This document shows, piece after piece, positions 27,381-35,971 of a stretch of 64,000 nt of DNA. Numbering within the stretch: the stretch's first letter is position 1; each line of letters begins with the position of its first letter. The position numbers and the translations under genes are program-made. The notes under the pieces are model-generated. The model did no database searches and was not told the origin of the DNA. It saw only the letters and a list, made by a program, of their open reading frames with translations. Source of the DNA: Sphingobacteriaceae bacterium (lineage in GTDB: Bacteria > Bacteroidota > Bacteroidia > Sphingobacteriales > Sphingobacteriaceae); contig CANGZD010000004.1 in assembly GCA_947458875.1 (NCBI GenBank), positions 1 through 64,000 on the forward strand, in the 5' to 3' direction.

Positions 27381-28112
27381 TTGAAAAAGCTGTTTATATA
27401 TCTTTTACTGATGCTAAGTGCAGCTAAAATCTGCGCTCAGGAAAAAAATCTTAGAGGTCTTGTGTTTGACCTCGACAGCAAAATTCGCCTCACCCGGGTT
27501 TACATTTACAACACACGGACGGCCAACGGGTTTTACAATAATACCAAAGGAGAATTCAAAACCACCGCACAAAAGGGAGATATTTTAATTGCCAAATTGG
27601 AAGGCTTTAGGCCAGATACGGTGAAAGTAGGCGAAGAAAATGATCTGGTATTTTTTTTGAAAAGAAACAGTATTCGATTGAAAGAGGTGGTGATAAGAGA
27701 TACGTTAAATTCCCCTGCCAAACAATTAATCGAGATTAAAGAAAACTATAAAGACATTTACCGAAAGGGAAATGTTTCAGACATCTTCAGCTTTGGCAAT
27801 GGCGGCGCTGGTTTGAGTATAGATGCCTTATATAATGCACTTAGCCGGGAAGGTAAAAACGCCCGAAAATTGCAAAAGATCATCGATCGGGATTATAAGG
27901 AAACGGTGATCAATTACCGGTACACACCATTATTGGTTCAACAAGCGACCGGCTTAAGCGGCTTAAAGCTTAGAGATTTCATGCAGCAATACCGACCCTC
28001 TTATAATTTTATTTTGGTAGCTAATGATTATGAATTAGTTAGATTCATTCAGGTCAGCTATCAGCAATACCTTAAAAATCCGGCTGCATATCGTTTGCCC
28101 GCCTTAAAATAA
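27381..28112 (+). CDS. Exported protein with carboxypeptidase-regulatory-like domain
   Basis: The 243-aa protein starts at a TTG (27381), which is the only start that keeps the signal peptide MKKLFIYLLLMLSAAKICAQ. A CarboxypepD-reg-like Ig fold covers about residues 22-95 (LRGLVFDLDS, NTKGEFKTTAQKGD), as in the N-terminus of SusC proteins but with no plug or barrel after it. The C-terminal part (about 110-240) is of unknown function. A smaller protein of similar design lies at 33809-34447. It is probably periplasmic or on the outer-membrane inner face. Confidence 0.75.
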   Translation: MKKLFIYLLLMLSAAKICAQEKNLRGLVFDLDSKIRLTRVYIYNTRTANGFYNNTKGEFKTTAQKGDILIAKLEGFRPDTVKVGEENDLVFFLKRNSIRLKEVVIRDTLNSPAKQLIEIKENYKDIYRKGNVSDIFSFGNGGAGLSIDALYNALSREGKNARKLQKIIDRDYKETVINYRYTPLLVQQATGLSGLKLRDFMQQYRPSYNFILVANDYELVRFIQVSYQQYLKNPAAYRLPALK

Positions 28113-28244
28113 AAGATCGCTTTTTAAAAGCTAAAACTTTGATGTAAGCTAAAGAACCATTCATCAAACACTTTAATTGTAAGCAATGATAAATTTATGG
28201 CGATGAAGGTGCCTTATTTTAGAATCGTTTTGACAGATAAATGA

Positions 28245-28252
28245 TACCTTTG
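28245..28252 (+). promoter_or_regulatory. -7 element of ffh (TACCTTTG)
   Basis: TACCTTTG matches the TAnnTTTG consensus and gives a leader of about 30 nt before ffh. The rest of the 28113-28252 interval shows no gene, tRNA or clear hairpin. Confidence 0.5.
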
Positions 28253-28287
28253 TAGGCATTTTTACTGCAGTTTAGACCATTATTAAC

Positions 28288-29631
28288 ATGTTTCAGAATT
28301 TACAAGACAAACTCGACAGAGCCTTTAAGGTATTAAAGGGACAAGGGACCATCACCGAAATCAACGTGGCCGAAACCATGAAAGAAATTCGGAAAGCCCT
28401 ACTCGATGCCGACGTAAACTATAAAACCGCCAAAACTTTTACCGACGAGGTGAAGGAGAAAGCCTTGGGTCAGAATGTACTGACGGCGATTTCTCCAGGA
28501 CAGTTACTCACCAAAATTATGAACGATGAGCTCACCCAACTCATGGGGGGTGAAGCAGCAGATCTGAATTTAACCAGCAATCCGACAGTAATTCTGATAG
28601 CCGGATTGAACGGTGCCGGTAAAACCACGTTTTCAGCCAAATTGGCCAACTTCTTAAAAACCCAAAAAGGCAAAAAACCCTTATTAGTGGCCGGAGATGT
28701 TTATCGCCCCGCCGCCATTGACCAATTAGAGGTATTGGGCGAACAAACCGGAGTTGCAGTTTATACCGATCGCAATTCTAATGACCCCATCGGTATTGCC
28801 GAAGCGGGTATTGCCGAAGCAAAAAAGAATGGAAATAATGTAGTGATTGTCGATACAGCAGGTCGCTTAGCAGTAGATGAAGAAATGATGATTGAGATTG
28901 CTGCCGTGAAATCGGCCACCCAACCTCATGAAATTTTATTTGTGGTGGATGCGATGACCGGACAAGATGCGGTGAATACTGCCAAGGCTTTTAACGACCG
29001 TCTCGACTTTACCGGAGTAGTGCTCACCAAATTAGATGGTGATACTCGTGGTGGAGCAGCGCTTTCCATCAAATCGGTAGTAAATAAACCCATCAAATTT
29101 ATAGGTACCGGTGAAAAAATGGAGGCACTGGATGTATTTTATCCAGACCGGATGGCTTCTCGTATTTTAGGAATGGGCGACGTGGTTTCTCTTGTAGAGC
29201 GTGCCCAAATGCAGTTTGATGAGAAAGAAGCCGCCGAACTTCAAAAGAAAATCAGAAAAAATAAATTCGATTTCAACGATTTCCTCAATCAAATACAACA
29301 AATCAAAAAAATGGGGAACATGAAAGATTTAATGGGGATGATCCCGGGGGTAGGCAAGGCCATTAAAGATGTGGAGATTGATGACAATGCCTTTAAACCG
29401 GTGGAAGCCATCATCCGTTCCATGACTCCATTTGAACGTGAAAATCCGGATGCGATCAGCACCAGCCGCCGCACCCGAATTGCCAAAGGCTCAGGGACCA
29501 ATATCACCGAAGTAAATAAGCTCATCAAACAATTTGAGGATATGCGTAAAGTGATGAAACAGTTTTCTAACCCTGCCGCCGCCGCCAAAATGATGCGTGG
29601 TATGCCTCAAATGCCGCTCGGTAAGAGATAA
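28288..29631 (+). CDS. ffh: Signal recognition particle protein Ffh
   Basis: Ffh binds signal sequences on nascent chains and brings ribosomes to FtsY at the inner membrane. The 447-aa protein has the N domain, the GTPase P-loop AGLNGAGKTTFSAKLA, DTAGRL, TKLDGDTRGG and the Met-rich M domain from about residue 300, ending in MMRGMPQMPLGKR. The length is normal. A strong terminator follows, which ends exactly at the start codon of yifB. Confidence 0.97.
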   Translation: MFQNLQDKLDRAFKVLKGQGTITEINVAETMKEIRKALLDADVNYKTAKTFTDEVKEKALGQNVLTAISPGQLLTKIMNDELTQLMGGEAADLNLTSNPTVILIAGLNGAGKTTFSAKLANFLKTQKGKKPLLVAGDVYRPAAIDQLEVLGEQTGVAVYTDRNSNDPIGIAEAGIAEAKKNGNNVVIVDTAGRLAVDEEMMIEIAAVKSATQPHEILFVVDAMTGQDAVNTAKAFNDRLDFTGVVLTKLDGDTRGGAALSIKSVVNKPIKFIGTGEKMEALDVFYPDRMASRILGMGDVVSLVERAQMQFDEKEAAELQKKIRKNKFDFNDFLNQIQQIKKMGNMKDLMGMIPGVGKAIKDVEIDDNAFKPVEAIIRSMTPFERENPDAISTSRRTRIAKGSGTNITEVNKLIKQFEDMRKVMKQFSNPAAAAKMMRGMPQMPLGKR

Positions 29632-29655
29632 GCATTCAGAACACAATAAAACCTC

Positions 29656-29689
29656 AACCATATCAGTTTTATACTGATATGGTTTTTTT
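29656..29689 (+). terminator. Intrinsic terminator of ffh abutting the yifB start codon
   Basis: AACCATATCAG (29656-29666) and CTGATATGGTT (29674-29684) form a perfect 11-bp stem followed by a T-run that ends at 29689, one base before the yifB ATG. No ribosome-binding site fits between hairpin and start codon. Confidence 0.85.
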
Positions 29690-31228
29690 ATGCTCGTAAA
29701 AACCTTTAGTAGTGCCGTCTACGGCATTCAGGCCATCGGTATTACCATTGAAGTAAACATCAGCCCCGGTACCAAATATTATGTGGTAGGCCTACCCGAT
29801 AATGCAGTAAAAGAAAGTCTGCACAGGGTAGAGAGCGCCATTCAAAGTGCCGGATACCGTATGCCTCGGCAAAAAATTGTGGTCAATCTGGCCCCGGCCG
29901 ACATCCGAAAGGAGGGTTCGTCTTATGATTTAGCTATCGCGATTGGAATTTTGGCTGCATCGGGACAAATTGATGGAGATCAATTGAGCGATTATTTAAT
30001 CATGGGCGAGCTTTCGCTCGATGGTGGACTGCAAGGTATTAAAGGGGCGTTGCCGATCGCTATACAGGGTCGGCAAGAAAAATTTAAAGGCCTATTCCTG
30101 CCCCAACAAAATGCCCGGGAAGCAGCAATAGTTAGCGACTTAGTGGTTTACGGCATCAGCGATTTAAGTGAGTTGGCCAATTTCTTCAATAACAAATTCC
30201 AACCGGAACGCATCCAAATAGATACCCGACAAGAATTTTTAAAGAACATCAATGCTTACGAGAACGATTTTGCAGACGTAAAAGGGCAGGAAAATATCAA
30301 AAGAGCCTTGGAAATCGCCGCGGCGGGTGGCCACAATGCCATTCTGATCGGACCACCCGGGGCGGGTAAAACCATGCTGGCCAAACGGCTTCCCACCATT
30401 TTACCACCCTTAAACCTATACGAAGCGCTGGAAACCACTAAAATTCATTCGGTGGCGGGGAAACTGTCTGCCGCCGATGCGCTGATGACCACCCGGCCAT
30501 TCCGTTCACCGCACCACACGGTGAGTGATGTGGCCCTGGTGGGTGGGGGTATTCACCCTCAGCCCGGAGAAATCTCCTTGGCACACAATGGAGTGCTGTT
30601 TCTCGACGAATTACCGGAATTTAAACGGGCAGTTCTGGAAGTGATGCGACAGCCGCTGGAAGAAAGACGGGTTACCATTTCCAGAGCCAAGTTTTCTGTC
30701 GATTATCCAGCAAGTTTTATGCTGGTGGCCTCCATGAATCCTTGTCCCTGTGGTTTTTACAATCATCCCGAAAAAGAATGCCTTTGTGCCCCGGGCATAG
30801 TACAAAAATACCTGAGCCGTGTTTCCGGTCCGCTATTAGACCGTATCGACTTGCACGTTGAAGTGACACCGGTCAATTTCAATGAGCTGGTATCGGAGAT
30901 CCCGGCCGAAAAAAGTGAGCATATTCGAAAGCGAGTGATTCATGCAAGGAGCATTCAGGAAGAAAGATTCCGTGAAAAAGTGAACGTCTATTGCAATGCC
31001 CAAATGAGCCCACAAGCCGTAAGGAGTATTTGTAGAATTGATGTGGCCGGACAAACCCTGCTTAAACAGGCCATGGAAAAATTAGGTTTATCTGCAAGGG
31101 CTTACGACCGGATTTTGAAAGTAGCCCGTACCATTGCTGATCTGGCCGGCAAAGAAGAAATCGCCATTGAACATCTAGCCGAAGCAATCCATTACCGCAG
31201 CCTCGATCGGGATGGTTGGGCGGGTTAA
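29690..31228 (+). CDS. yifB: YifB family Mg-chelatase-like AAA+ ATPase (ComM homologue)
   Basis: The 512-aa protein has the N-terminal ChlI-like domain ([33 protein letters not shown]), a central AAA+ core with P-loop [15 protein letters not shown] and Walker [11 protein letters not shown], the CPCGFYNHP Cys-rich loop, and a C-terminal Mg-chelatase domain. ComM in Vibrio is a branch-migration helicase used in natural transformation, but the family is wide and its role here is unproven. The start codon directly follows the ffh terminator T-run. Confidence 0.94.
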   Translation: MLVKTFSSAVYGIQAIGITIEVNISPGTKYYVVGLPDNAVKESLHRVESAIQSAGYRMPRQKIVVNLAPADIRKEGSSYDLAIAIGILAASGQIDGDQLSDYLIMGELSLDGGLQGIKGALPIAIQGRQEKFKGLFLPQQNAREAAIVSDLVVYGISDLSELANFFNNKFQPERIQIDTRQEFLKNINAYENDFADVKGQENIKRALEIAAAGGHNAILIGPPGAGKTMLAKRLPTILPPLNLYEALETTKIHSVAGKLSAADALMTTRPFRSPHHTVSDVALVGGGIHPQPGEISLAHNGVLFLDELPEFKRAVLEVMRQPLEERRVTISRAKFSVDYPASFMLVASMNPCPCGFYNHPEKECLCAPGIVQKYLSRVSGPLLDRIDLHVEVTPVNFNELVSEIPAEKSEHIRKRVIHARSIQEERFREKVNVYCNAQMSPQAVRSICRIDVAGQTLLKQAMEKLGLSARAYDRILKVARTIADLAGKEEIAIEHLAEAIHYRSLDRDGWAG

Positions 31229-31272
31229 ATATCCGCTTACTCAAAAAGCTAAATGAATCGTAAATTCACTGC

Positions 31273-31917
31273 ATGAAAAAATCAATCCTCTTCCTGCTTT
31301 TAGCCACTGCAGTGTTTGCCTGTGATGCCCAAACTAAAAAGTCTGCAGCCGGCATACAAAAGGTAAATCTCAATCCGCCGAAAGGTAAAGCAATTGCCGC
31401 ATTTGCCGAAGGTTGCTTCTGGTGTTCAGAGAAAATTTTTGAATCGATAAATGGGATTGATTCAGTGATTGCGGGTTATGCCGGAGGAAATAAGGCTTAC
31501 CCTACCTATGAGGAAGTGAGCACCGAGACCACTGGGCATGCCGAGTCGGTATTGGTATATTATCAGCCGCAAAAAATTAGCTATCGCGAATTACTGAAGA
31601 TATTTTTCACTTCTCACGATCCAACCACCAAAGATCAACAAGGGCCAGATGTGGGTTCTTCCTACCGCAGTGTTATTTTTTATCGGAACGCCGAAGAAAA
31701 ACAAAGGGCTGAGCTGGCCATTAAAGAATTAAGCCGAACCGGTCAGTTCAGGAAACCGATCGTAACCGAGTTAAAAGAATTAAAAGTGTTTTGGCGGGCA
31801 GAGGAATACCATCAGGATTTCGCAAAAAAGAATCCCAATCAATCTTACATCAGAAATGTATCCAACCCGAGATACGAGCAATTCAAGAAGAATTATAAAT
31901 CAGGTCAAAAGAAATAG
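31273..31917 (+). CDS. msrA: Exported peptide methionine sulfoxide reductase MsrA
   Basis: The 214-aa protein repairs methionine-S-sulfoxide. An N-terminal signal sequence (LFLLLATAVFAC, with a poor lipobox) points to the periplasm or outer membrane. The catalytic segment is FAEGCFWCSEKIFE, where the common GCFWG is GCFWC, a variant known in part of the family. GYAGG, TGHAESV and QYRS-like SSYRSVIFY segments follow. A periplasmic MsrA would need electrons across the membrane; dsbD at 46220-48208 is a candidate source, by inference only. Confidence 0.93.
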   Translation: MKKSILFLLLATAVFACDAQTKKSAAGIQKVNLNPPKGKAIAAFAEGCFWCSEKIFESINGIDSVIAGYAGGNKAYPTYEEVSTETTGHAESVLVYYQPQKISYRELLKIFFTSHDPTTKDQQGPDVGSSYRSVIFYRNAEEKQRAELAIKELSRTGQFRKPIVTELKELKVFWRAEEYHQDFAKKNPNQSYIRNVSNPRYEQFKKNYKSGQKK

Positions 31918-31968
31918 CTAAGCAGCTTGCTCGTAAAAGAGGTAAGAAACGGTGTGGCGATAAAAATG

Positions 31969-31976
31969 TAGTTTTG
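31969..31976 (+). promoter_or_regulatory. -7 element of the M16 peptidase gene (TAGTTTTG)
   Basis: TAGTTTTG matches TAnnTTTG and ends 6 nt before the chosen ATG at 31983. The -33 half is not evident. Confidence 0.45.
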
Positions 31977-31982
31977 CATGGC

Positions 31983-33215
31983 ATGGATCATTCAATACAT
32001 ACCCTCTCTAACGGTATTCGAATTTTATTAAAACCACACCCATCAGCTATTGCCCATGCTTGCATTTTAATTAATTCGGGTTCGAGGGATGAAGAAGATG
32101 GTAAGGACGGCCTAGCACACTTAATAGAACATCTGCTGTTCAAGAAGACTGAAAGAAGAAATACCGCCCAAATTTTAAACCGTCTTGAATTGGTTGGAGC
32201 TGACCTGAATGCCTATACTACCAAAGAATATACTTGCATTCATGCTTCCTTTTTAAACCAATACCTCGAGCGTTCGCTCGATTTGTTCGAGGATCTTATT
32301 TTTCATTCCTTATTTCCGGAAGAAGAAATACAAAAAGAAAAAGAAGTCATTTTAGATGAAATTGCCTCATATCTGGACCAGCCGGAAGAAGCCATTCAAG
32401 ATGATTTTGAAGGTTTCTTGTTTGAAAATCATGCCTTGGGAAGGAATATTTTGGGAACCCCGGAAAGTGTAACGGGTTTAAGCAGAAAGGATATCCTTGA
32501 TTTCATTAGCTCAAACTATCGAACCGATGAAATGGTGATCGGCATTATTGGTCAGTACGATTTTAACAAGATAATCTCGCTTTGCGAAAAGATATTTGGA
32601 GTCATCCCAGCAAGCAAAACCACAAAAAATCGAGAAAAACCAGGTCGATATCAATCAAAAATTAAAAGGGAACGTAAATCCATCCATCAGAGCCATTCCG
32701 TAATGGGGAATAGAGCTTACAGTATTCACCATGCCGAAAGAGAAGGCCTTTTATTGCTGAATAATTTACTGGGCGGTATGGGAATGAGTTCGCGATTAAA
32801 CCTGGAGATCAGAGAGAAGCATGGCATTGCGTACACAATCGAGTCGAGCTTTATTCCGTTGAGCGATACGGGAATGTTTTCTATTTACATGGGTACCGAT
32901 GCCGAAAAAATGGATAAAGCAATCCGCTTGGTTGATAAAGAACTGAAAAAACTCCGGGAGGTAAAAATGGGGTCATTGCAGCTCCAACGTGCCAAACAAA
33001 AATTCATCGGACAAATAGCCCTGGCTGAAGAAAACTTCCTGAATTTGATCATTTCTCTTTCCAAAAGCCTGCTCGACTATGGCAGTATCGATCCTTTGGA
33101 AGTCTTGTTTGAAAAGATAAACCGGGTAAGTGAAGCACAGATCTTGAGCATTGCCAATGAGGTTTTTGACCCAAAAGAATTAAGCATCTTGGTGTTTGAA
33201 CCAGAGGGCAACTAG
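31983..33215 (+). CDS. M16 family (insulinase-like) zinc peptidase
   Basis: The 410-aa protein has the inverted zinc motif HLIEH at residues 46-50, with the distal Glu in KEVILDEIASYLDQPEE, and the second half carries the M16C-like domain. It resembles processing-peptidase-like proteins of bacteria. There is no signal peptide, so it is probably cytoplasmic. I chose ATG 31983 (MDHSIHTLSNGIRILLKP) because upstream codons overlap the -7 element. def follows 23 nt later with its own promoter box. Confidence 0.92.
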   Translation: MDHSIHTLSNGIRILLKPHPSAIAHACILINSGSRDEEDGKDGLAHLIEHLLFKKTERRNTAQILNRLELVGADLNAYTTKEYTCIHASFLNQYLERSLDLFEDLIFHSLFPEEEIQKEKEVILDEIASYLDQPEEAIQDDFEGFLFENHALGRNILGTPESVTGLSRKDILDFISSNYRTDEMVIGIIGQYDFNKIISLCEKIFGVIPASKTTKNREKPGRYQSKIKRERKSIHQSHSVMGNRAYSIHHAEREGLLLLNNLLGGMGMSSRLNLEIREKHGIAYTIESSFIPLSDTGMFSIYMGTDAEKMDKAIRLVDKELKKLREVKMGSLQLQRAKQKFIGQIALAEENFLNLIISLSKSLLDYGSIDPLEVLFEKINRVSEAQILSIANEVFDPKELSILVFEPEGN

Positions 33216-33226
33216 CTTCAAAATCG

Positions 33227-33234
33227 TATGTTTG
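33227..33234 (+). promoter_or_regulatory. -7 element of def (TATGTTTG)
   Basis: TATGTTTG is a perfect consensus match and lies 4 nt from the ATG at 33239. It overlaps no coding sequence but sits 11 nt after the stop codon of the M16 gene. Confidence 0.55.
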
Positions 33235-33238
33235 TATT

Positions 33239-33808
33239 ATGAAATTGCCAATTGTTGCCTACGGCGATCCGGTATTAAAAAAAGTTGCCGCCGAAATCAC
33301 ACCCGATTATCCGGAAATCAAAGTACTCATCGACGATATGTTCGAAACCATGTACCATGCACAGGGAGTTGGCTTGGCAGCACCTCAGATAGGTTTATCC
33401 ATTCGTTTGTTTGTAATTGATGCTTCGCCCTTTGAAGAAGAAGACGCCCAATTGAAAGACTTCAAGAAGGTGTTCATCAATGCGGTAATTACCGAAGAAA
33501 ATGGAGAAAAATGGGCATTCAATGAGGGTTGTTTGAGTATTCCGGATATACGTGAAGATGTCAGCAGATCAGAAAACCTCACAATCAAATACCAGGATGA
33601 GAACTGGAATTGGCACGAAGAAAGCTATCATGGTTTGGCAGCCCGCGTTATTCAACACGAATACGATCACATTGAAGGAAAACTACTAACCGATAGACTA
33701 AGTCCGCTGCGTAAAGCCATGCTTAAAAACAGGCTGGAAGCAATTAGTAAAGGATTGGTGAAGGTAGATTACAAGATGAAGTTTCCGGCTCAGCGCAAAA
33801 AGCGTTAA
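33239..33808 (+). CDS. def: Peptide deformylase
   Basis: This metal enzyme removes the formyl group from nascent proteins. The 189-aa protein carries all three motifs: GVGLAAPQIG, EGCLSIP and HEYDH at residues 140-144. The length is normal. Its stop codon touches the stop codon of the convergent gene at 33809-34447, without a terminator between them. Confidence 0.97.
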   Translation: MKLPIVAYGDPVLKKVAAEITPDYPEIKVLIDDMFETMYHAQGVGLAAPQIGLSIRLFVIDASPFEEEDAQLKDFKKVFINAVITEENGEKWAFNEGCLSIPDIREDVSRSENLTIKYQDENWNWHEESYHGLAARVIQHEYDHIEGKLLTDRLSPLRKAMLKNRLEAISKGLVKVDYKMKFPAQRKKR

Positions 33809-34447
33809 TCAATTATTTTTCTTCTTATCGCCTTGCATAATCTGCTGAATAAAGGCACCCCAGGCAAAAGGGTTGAGTAGCGGATTGGCATAACGCTGAT
33901 TAAAGTTACGGTTGATCATGTTGATGTGACTGTTCCTGAAATTCATGGACTGCAATTCCTGCCCATCTCTTGGTAGCGTTTGCGCCAAACTCACAATACT
34001 TGAATTGGAGACATTTTTTTTAGCAATGGCAAGGTCATCATCCGCAATTTTCATCGTTAAAAATTCTTTTTTGAATTCATCCTCACTGGCCCAAGGATAT
34101 ACCCTCACCATCGGTAAACTCACAATTTCTTGTCTCATTTTAACCAAAACGGTGTATTTATCATCCGGAAGATTTTTAGGGATGGTGAGTGACTGTTTGC
34201 CAAAACCTACTGCACTAAAACTCAATGTATCGCCTTCGTGAGCTACAAAAGAAAAATATCCCTTATAATTGGCCACATAAGCCGATTTTTTATCAACCGT
34301 TTCATTGGTAATGGTCACATAGGGCACAACAATGTTGCTATCGCGATTAATGATGATGCCGGAAAACTGTACCAGCTTGCCCAGTGGTTTTTGAGCAAAA
34401 GCCACCGAACTAATCAGGAGGAGTAATATGGTTAACCGAATTTTCAT
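33809..34447 (-). CDS. Exported protein with carboxypeptidase-regulatory-like domain
   Basis: The 212-aa protein has a signal peptide (LTILLLLISSVAFAQ) and a CarboxypepD-reg-like domain at about 25-115 (SGIIINRDSNIVVPYVTITNE, ANYKGYFSFVAHEGDTLSF). The C-terminal part is Asn/Met-rich, with FRNSHINMINRNFNQRYANP, and is unlike the C-terminus of the related gene at 27381-28112. The function is unknown. I chose ATG 34447 over the TTG just upstream. Confidence 0.75.
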   Translation of the reverse strand: MKIRLTILLLLISSVAFAQKPLGKLVQFSGIIINRDSNIVVPYVTITNETVDKKSAYVANYKGYFSFVAHEGDTLSFSAVGFGKQSLTIPKNLPDDKYTVLVKMRQEIVSLPMVRVYPWASEDEFKKEFLTMKIADDDLAIAKKNVSNSSIVSLAQTLPRDGQELQSMNFRNSHINMINRNFNQRYANPLLNPFAWGAFIQQIMQGDKKKNN

Positions 34448-34493
34448 CAATTCGAAAGTAAATAAAAATGAACCCTGTGTGTGTTAAATAATG

Positions 34494-34772
34494 TTAATTG
34501 AACCGATTCGGCATCACCGCATTCGGATCATTCATGTCGGTCAGGTTAATGGCCTCCACGCCAGTAATTTCTGGAACTGCCTTTTTAATGGCCTCCTCAA
34601 TCCCAGCTTTTAAGGTCATGATACTCATCGGACACGATCCGCAAGATCCCAAAAGTTTCAATTTTACAATATAATCTGGGGTAATCTCCTCAATAGAAAC
34701 ATTGCCGCCATCTGCTTCCAGATAAGGCCTAATGGTGTCTAATGCAGTTTCAACCCTTTGTAATAATTCCAT
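34494..34772 (-). CDS. NifU C-terminal (Nfu) domain Fe-S carrier
   Basis: The 92-aa protein is a single Nfu domain with the cluster-binding CGSCPMS motif and the family's LEADGGNVSIEEI segment. Nfu proteins carry and deliver 4Fe-4S clusters. It lies 11 nt downstream of mrp, another Fe-S assembly ATPase, so the two form a small Fe-S maturation unit. Confidence 0.95.
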   Translation of the reverse strand: MELLQRVETALDTIRPYLEADGGNVSIEEITPDYIVKLKLLGSCGSCPMSIMTLKAGIEEAIKKAVPEITGVEAINLTDMNDPNAVMPNRFN

Positions 34773-34783
34773 AGCTAAAGGTA

Positions 34784-35860
34784 CTAATTTTTAAAGTTTT
34801 GGTTTTCAGCATTGTGTATGGCCACCTGTTGTGCTACATGCTGTGCTAATTCAACAAATGCAAGCGACATGGGGTTTTCTGATTCCAAAATAACTGGTTT
34901 TCCTGCATCTCCGGCCTCGCTGATACTTTTCACCAAGGGAATTTCACCCAAGAACGGCAAACCAAATTCCTGCGCCAATTGTTGGCCGCCACCTGTTCCA
35001 AAAATATAATATTTGTTTTGCGGAAGTTCTGCGGGAGTAAAATAAGCCATATTTTCTACTACTCCCAAAACCGGTACATTGATGGCGTTCATCATGAACA
35101 TCCCTATTCCTTTGCGGGCATCGGCCAGCGCTACTTGTTGAGGAGTAGTTACAATGACTGCCCCTGCAATTGGATAAGTTTGGGTTAGGGTGATGTGAAT
35201 ATCGCCCGTTCCGGGTGGTAAATCTACCACCAAATAATCCAATTCGCCCCAATTGGCGTCATTGAATAATTGTTTTACTGCAGTAGAAACCATGGGGCCA
35301 CGCCAAGGCACCGGCTGGTTGGGGTCTGTAAAAAAACCTATGGAAAGGAGTTTTATACCAAATTTACTAATGGGTTCTATCTGTGTTTGTCCGTTAGGCA
35401 GTTCAGTAGCTTTTGGACGGGCACCTTCTAAACCAAACATAATTGGAATAGAAGGGCCATAAATATCGGCATCTATTAAACCCACACTAGCTCCGGTTTG
35501 GGCCAGGCCCAAAGCCAGATTTACGGCAACCGTCGATTTTCCAACACCCCCCTTGCCGCTGGCTATCGCGATGATATTTTTCACGTTAGGTAAAGGTTGA
35601 TTCGCCTGAGTGGTGACCCTGGAAGTCATGTTGATGTCCACCTCAAGTTCCTTGCTTACAAAATGAGCAATGGCATTCCGGCAGGCATTTTCGATCATCG
35701 ATTTTAAAGGACAGGCCGGCGTAGTTAACACCACAGAAAAGCTGAGCTTATTCCCATCTATCTGAATATCCTCAATCATGTTCAAAGTAACCAGATCCTT
35801 TTTCAAATCCGGGTCTTCCACATGGCTGAGGGCTTTTAAAACCTGTTCCTTGCTGATCAT
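34784..35860 (-). CDS. Mrp/ApbC family Fe-S cluster assembly ATPase
   Basis: The 358-aa protein has an N-terminal DUF59 (MIP18-like) domain (residues 1-85, with CPLKSM), followed by the P-loop ATPase domain with IASGKGGVGKSTVAVNLALGL and LIDADIYGPSIP. It belongs to the ParA/MinD superfamily and carries or loads Fe-S clusters. The gene is divergent from the GT51 gene, with about 110 nt between the starts if ATG 35972 is used for the latter. Confidence 0.95.
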   Translation of the reverse strand: MISKEQVLKALSHVEDPDLKKDLVTLNMIEDIQIDGNKLSFSVVLTTPACPLKSMIENACRNAIAHFVSKELEVDINMTSRVTTQANQPLPNVKNIIAIASGKGGVGKSTVAVNLALGLAQTGASVGLIDADIYGPSIPIMFGLEGARPKATELPNGQTQIEPISKFGIKLLSIGFFTDPNQPVPWRGPMVSTAVKQLFNDANWGELDYLVVDLPPGTGDIHITLTQTYPIAGAVIVTTPQQVALADARKGIGMFMMNAINVPVLGVVENMAYFTPAELPQNKYYIFGTGGGQQLAQEFGLPFLGEIPLVKSISEAGDAGKPVILESENPMSLAFVELAQHVAQQVAIHNAENQNFKN

Positions 35861-35971
35861 TGGGTGTTCCGTCTAATTTTATCAAAAATACCATTCTATT
35901 GGGGCTTCGGGTTTTTTTATGAGGCTTTTTACAGATATTTGACGGGGAATAGAGAATTATCAATCGGCATC

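Noticed and set aside
31273-31917. MsrA as inactive because GCFWG is GCFWC
   Set aside because: The catalytic Cys of GCFW is kept and the Cys variant is found in part of the MsrA family.
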